From Candidatus Saccharimonadota bacterium (GTDB taxonomy: Bacteria; Patescibacteriota; Saccharimonadia; Saccharimonadales; Saccharimonadaceae): 6,467 bases of DNA. Location: positions 1 to 6,467 of the forward strand of contig JAGCAL010000053.1 of NCBI GenBank assembly GCA_017652715.1, in the 5' to 3' direction. Under the pieces are notes generated by a model. That model saw nothing but the letters and a program-made list of their open reading frames with translations, was not told the DNA's origin and ran no database searches. A program made the position numbers and the translations under genes. Below, piece after piece: positions 4,777 through 6,467 of this stretch (positions are counted from its first letter, which is position 1; every line of letters begins with the position of its first letter).

Positions 4777-5241
4777 ATGAAGAAGATGCTTGTCACTTTC
4801 GTTATGGTTCTTTCCGTGCTTTTTTCCGTTACTACACCTGCGTTCGCGGGTAGCGGTTACACCGACGTAACAAAAGCAAAAGTAGGCGAGTCCGCCTACA
4901 AGGCCATCACGTACATAAAAAAGTACGGCGGCTGGAAGGACGTCGCAAATGGGAAGAAATTTTATCCCAATAGAAAGATAACGAGAAGGGAGTTTTTAAC
5001 CGTTCTCGGAAATCTGTATGGCGATCAGCGTGTCCCTGCAAATTTCCAAGACGTCCGCTACGCGAACAAGACTATTACGGCCGAATGGGCCTGTAAAAGG
5101 ATGGTCGCGCAGGCGAAAGTGTTGGGTCTCACAATTACCTGGAAAGGAGGCAATACCGTACTAACACGGAAAAGTGCAGCCCAATACATGACGGTCTTTT
5201 GTAAGTTTGACCCAGCGCTCAAACCACAACCACGAAAGTAG
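4777..5241 (+). CDS. Small secreted protein with SLH-like repeats
   Basis: A 154-aa protein preceded by AGGAGG (4764-4769) 7 bases before the ATG. Residues 1-24 are a classical Sec signal peptide: MKKM, a hydrophobic core, then PAFA with cleavage expected before GSG. The mature part (about 130 aa) resembles S-layer homology repeats, which bind cell-wall polymers. FYPNRKITRREFLTVLGNLY (62-81) fits the F-x-P-x(3-4)-I-T-R-x-E-F motif. A second, weaker unit runs from FQDVRYANKTITAEWACKR (90-108) through LGLTITW to LTRKSAAQYMTVFC (129-142). The protein is small and basic, with no other domain, so it may be a wall-associated factor rather than an S-layer subunit. Two cysteines (106 and 142) could form a disulfide after export. 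The perfect promoter suggests high expression. Confidence 0.82.
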   Translation: MKKMLVTFVMVLSVLFSVTTPAFAGSGYTDVTKAKVGESAYKAITYIKKYGGWKDVANGKKFYPNRKITRREFLTVLGNLYGDQRVPANFQDVRYANKTITAEWACKRMVAQAKVLGLTITWKGGNTVLTRKSAAQYMTVFCKFDPALKPQPRK

Positions 5242-5262
5242 CTGAAATTGGTAACCCGTTGT

Positions 5263-5317
5263 CTTGCTGTAGCAAGCTGACGCCACCCTGGGGATCCAGG
5301 CGATCGTCATCGTGGTG
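5263..5317 (+). other. Compact folded RNA element in the 3' UTR of the SLH-like gene
   Basis: CTTGCT/AGCAAG (5263-5276) forms a small hairpin. Next comes what looks like a three-way junction: outer stem CGCCA (5281-5285) with TGGTG (5313-5317), first arm CCTGG-ggat-CCAGG (5287-5300) and second arm CGAT-cgtc-ATCG (5301-5312), with only one unpaired base at the junction. The element lies between the stop codon and the terminator, so it would be part of the mRNA or a processed small RNA. No promoter of its own and no known RNA family is recognised. Confidence 0.45.
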
Positions 5318-5358
5318 CCCACGTTGCAGTAGTCACTTACACTTTTTTCCTCCCCCTG

Positions 5359-5386
5359 GGGGTCGGCTAAAAGCCGGCCCCTTTTT
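5359..5386 (+). terminator. Rho-independent terminator after the SLH-like gene
   Basis: GGGG-T-CGGCT and AGCCG-G-CCCC form a 10-bp stem with one G-U pair around a three-base loop, followed by five T. The minus strand has no T run after the stem, so it is not an obvious terminator for ndk, which ends 7 bp beyond it. Confidence 0.9.
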
Positions 5387-5392
5387 CATGCC

Positions 5393-5923
5393 TTAGCGAG
5401 TGTATTTTTCGTTAAGATCGGAATAATCGTAAAGCTCGTTGCCGTTAAACCAGAGGTCGATTTCCTTCTTTGCTTCCTCGAGGCTACCGGAGGCATGAAC
5501 AAGATTCGGCACTCCGGTTCCCTTTGCATCGGAATAGCCAAAGCTCATATGCGAGAAATCGCCGCGGATAGTTCCCATCTCAGCAGATTTCGGTTCGGTC
5601 GGGCCAACAATTTTACGAACTAAAGGTTGCGCCTCAACACCTTCTAGAACCATCGCGATAACCGGGCCGGTCATCATATATTCGACATTGTAACGGAAGA
5701 CTTGCTCGCCGCGACGGGTAATCATTTGACCGATATCTTCGTAGTGCTGACGATAGAGATGTTCGTCCGGCATAACCATCTTCATACCAACGATTTTAAG
5801 ACCAACGCGTTCAAAACGTTGGATAATCTCGCCGATAATTCCCCGCTGGACAGTATCGGGTTTCAAGACGACCAAGGTCCTTTGAATAAAATCTTGAGAA
5901 TTTGCTTTTTCTGCTTTTGCCAT
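5393..5923 (-). CDS. ndk: Nucleoside diphosphate kinase
   Basis: A 176-aa enzyme that moves the gamma-phosphate from ATP to other nucleoside diphosphates through a phosphohistidine, keeping the NTP and dNTP pools balanced. RTLVVLKPDTVQRGIIGEII (15-34) is the N-terminal strand and helix with K21. TGPVIAMVLEG (85-95), R103, GTIRGDF (117-123, with R120) and NLVHASGSLEEAKKEI (140-155, active-site H143) are all present. Most bacterial enzymes have about 140-150 residues and N-V-V/I-H-G-S-D-S; here SHMSFGYSDAKGTGVP (124-139) forms an extended loop before the histidine, the motif reads HASGS, and the C-terminal tail is longer. I recall similar forms in CPR bacteria, but could not check. AAGGAG lies 5 bases before the ATG and TGT-TATAAT 17 bases before it. 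Confidence 0.96.
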   Translation of the reverse strand: MAKAEKANSQDFIQRTLVVLKPDTVQRGIIGEIIQRFERVGLKIVGMKMVMPDEHLYRQHYEDIGQMITRRGEQVFRYNVEYMMTGPVIAMVLEGVEAQPLVRKIVGPTEPKSAEMGTIRGDFSHMSFGYSDAKGTGVPNLVHASGSLEEAKKEIDLWFNGNELYDYSDLNEKYTR

Positions 5924-5940
5924 AAAAACTCCTTTTTGGT

Positions 5941-5949
5941 ATTATAACA
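5941..5949 (-). promoter_or_regulatory. Extended -10 promoter of ndk
   Basis: TGTTATAAT on the minus strand is a perfect extended -10 element; TTACCA, 17 bp upstream (5969-5964), is a weak -35 match. The start would be near 5934, giving a leader of about 11 nt that is almost entirely ribosome-binding site. It lies in the 51-bp gap after the FISUMP gene, which shows no terminator of its own. Confidence 0.65.
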
Positions 5950-5974
5950 CAGGCAGGAGTGGTTGGTAAGGGGT

Positions 5975-6467
5975 TTAGGAGCCCGAGATACAACGAACCG
6001 TGTGACCATTTTCTCTATTGTAAGTCAAATTGTTACCCGAATTAATAGAGGCTTCTCTTAGAGATAATCTATAAGTTTGATATGAGCCATACTCGCTGTT
6101 GTTTGCTGTGGCCGTCCAGTATAACCCGCCAGTGTTTCGATATTGCGTTGAGTTCATAAGTTGATATCCTGATAATACAAAGTTATCTGGGAAGGAACGG
6201 AGCTTATTAGAGTTCTCCTCATTACTACTGGTAGCCCCCATCTGGCTAGCTAGGTAATAGAAGCCCCCACTATTGTTGCCGCCACCAACTCCGGTATCTG
6301 TGCCTCCGTAAGGAAGGTGCCAGCCCGCCGGACAAATGTCGCCACTCGTATTATAAATACCCGTTGGTCCTTGATAAGCACCGTAGCCGGCCGTAGCAGA
6401 GTACCAATTATAATAGTTACCGTACTAATAAATTTGACCATCGAACACATAAGACATACCATTGTTA
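5975..6467 (-). pseudogene. C-terminal part of a FISUMP-domain surface protein with an in-frame TAG
   Basis: From the right edge the minus strand reads one continuous frame to TAA at 5977-5975: 13 codons, a TAG at 6427-6425, then 149 codons. The translation on both sides is the same domain: GQIY, the stop, then YGNYYNWYSATAG; DICPAGWHLPYGG; SNKLRSFPDNFVLSGYQ; GGLYWTATANNSEYGSYQTY; and the terminal NGHTVRCI. This is the C-terminal FISUMP (Fibrobacter succinogenes major paralogous) domain common in large exported proteins, also abundant in Saccharibacteria. The TAG sits where a Gln codon (CAG) would fit. The gene may be broken, read through, or carry a sequencing error; the first ATG after the stop (6241) is deep inside the domain. 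No ribosome-binding site restarts translation. Confidence 0.75.

Noticed and set aside
5352..5362. CCCCC/GGGGG inverted repeat as a terminator for ndk
   Set aside because: The loop would be a single base and no T run follows on the minus strand; the overlapping plus-strand terminator explains these bases.
6250..6462. Minus-strand 70-codon ORF
   Set aside because: It is out of frame with the FISUMP domain, which continues through this stretch in the frame ending at 5975.

Overview
The window looks like part of a small, moderately AT-rich bacterial genome, most likely a Patescibacteria/CPR member and probably a Saccharibacterium (TM7). The hints are the C-terminal end of a FISUMP-type surface protein at the right edge, a 176-residue nucleoside diphosphate kinase with a long loop before its active-site histidine, a small secreted SLH-like protein, and promoters of the TGnTATAAT type. 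UGA is used as a normal stop, so the code is the standard bacterial one. The lineage call is inference from protein style, not a database result.

Left part (1-1281): the start of a GNAT acetyltransferase gene runs off the left edge on the minus strand. About 1 kb follows with no convincing gene. It holds inverted repeats (341-449), a doubtful 115-codon ORF (454-801), a good promoter plus strong ribosome-binding site that leads only into mini-ORFs (840-969), and two 92%-identical 75-bp tandem repeats with a palindromic core and part of a third (1043-1210).

Middle (1282-4429): a 170-aa protein of unknown function has its own promoter, ribosome-binding site and terminator. It is followed by a compact three-gene operon for polar amino acid uptake: substrate-binding protein, permease and ATPase, with 8-nt and 4-nt overlaps. 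The operon seems to start as a leaderless mRNA, and its binding protein has a membrane anchor instead of a lipoprotein cysteine. A bidirectional terminator separates it from a convergent 82-aa gene, whose roughly 135-nt leader can fold in two mutually exclusive ways, one of which hides the ribosome-binding site and start codon.

Right part (4430-6467): divergent promoters at about 4571 (minus) and 4684-4712 (plus) serve the 82-aa gene and a secreted SLH-like protein. The latter has a compact three-way-junction-like RNA fold in its 3' UTR and a strong terminator. On the minus strand are ndk and, upstream of it, the 3' end of a FISUMP-domain surface protein gene that carries an in-frame TAG.

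The most unusual items are the switch-like leader at 4427-4509, the palindromic 75-bp repeats, the leaderless transporter operon and the interrupted FISUMP gene. No mobile element, CRISPR array, tRNA or rRNA was seen.
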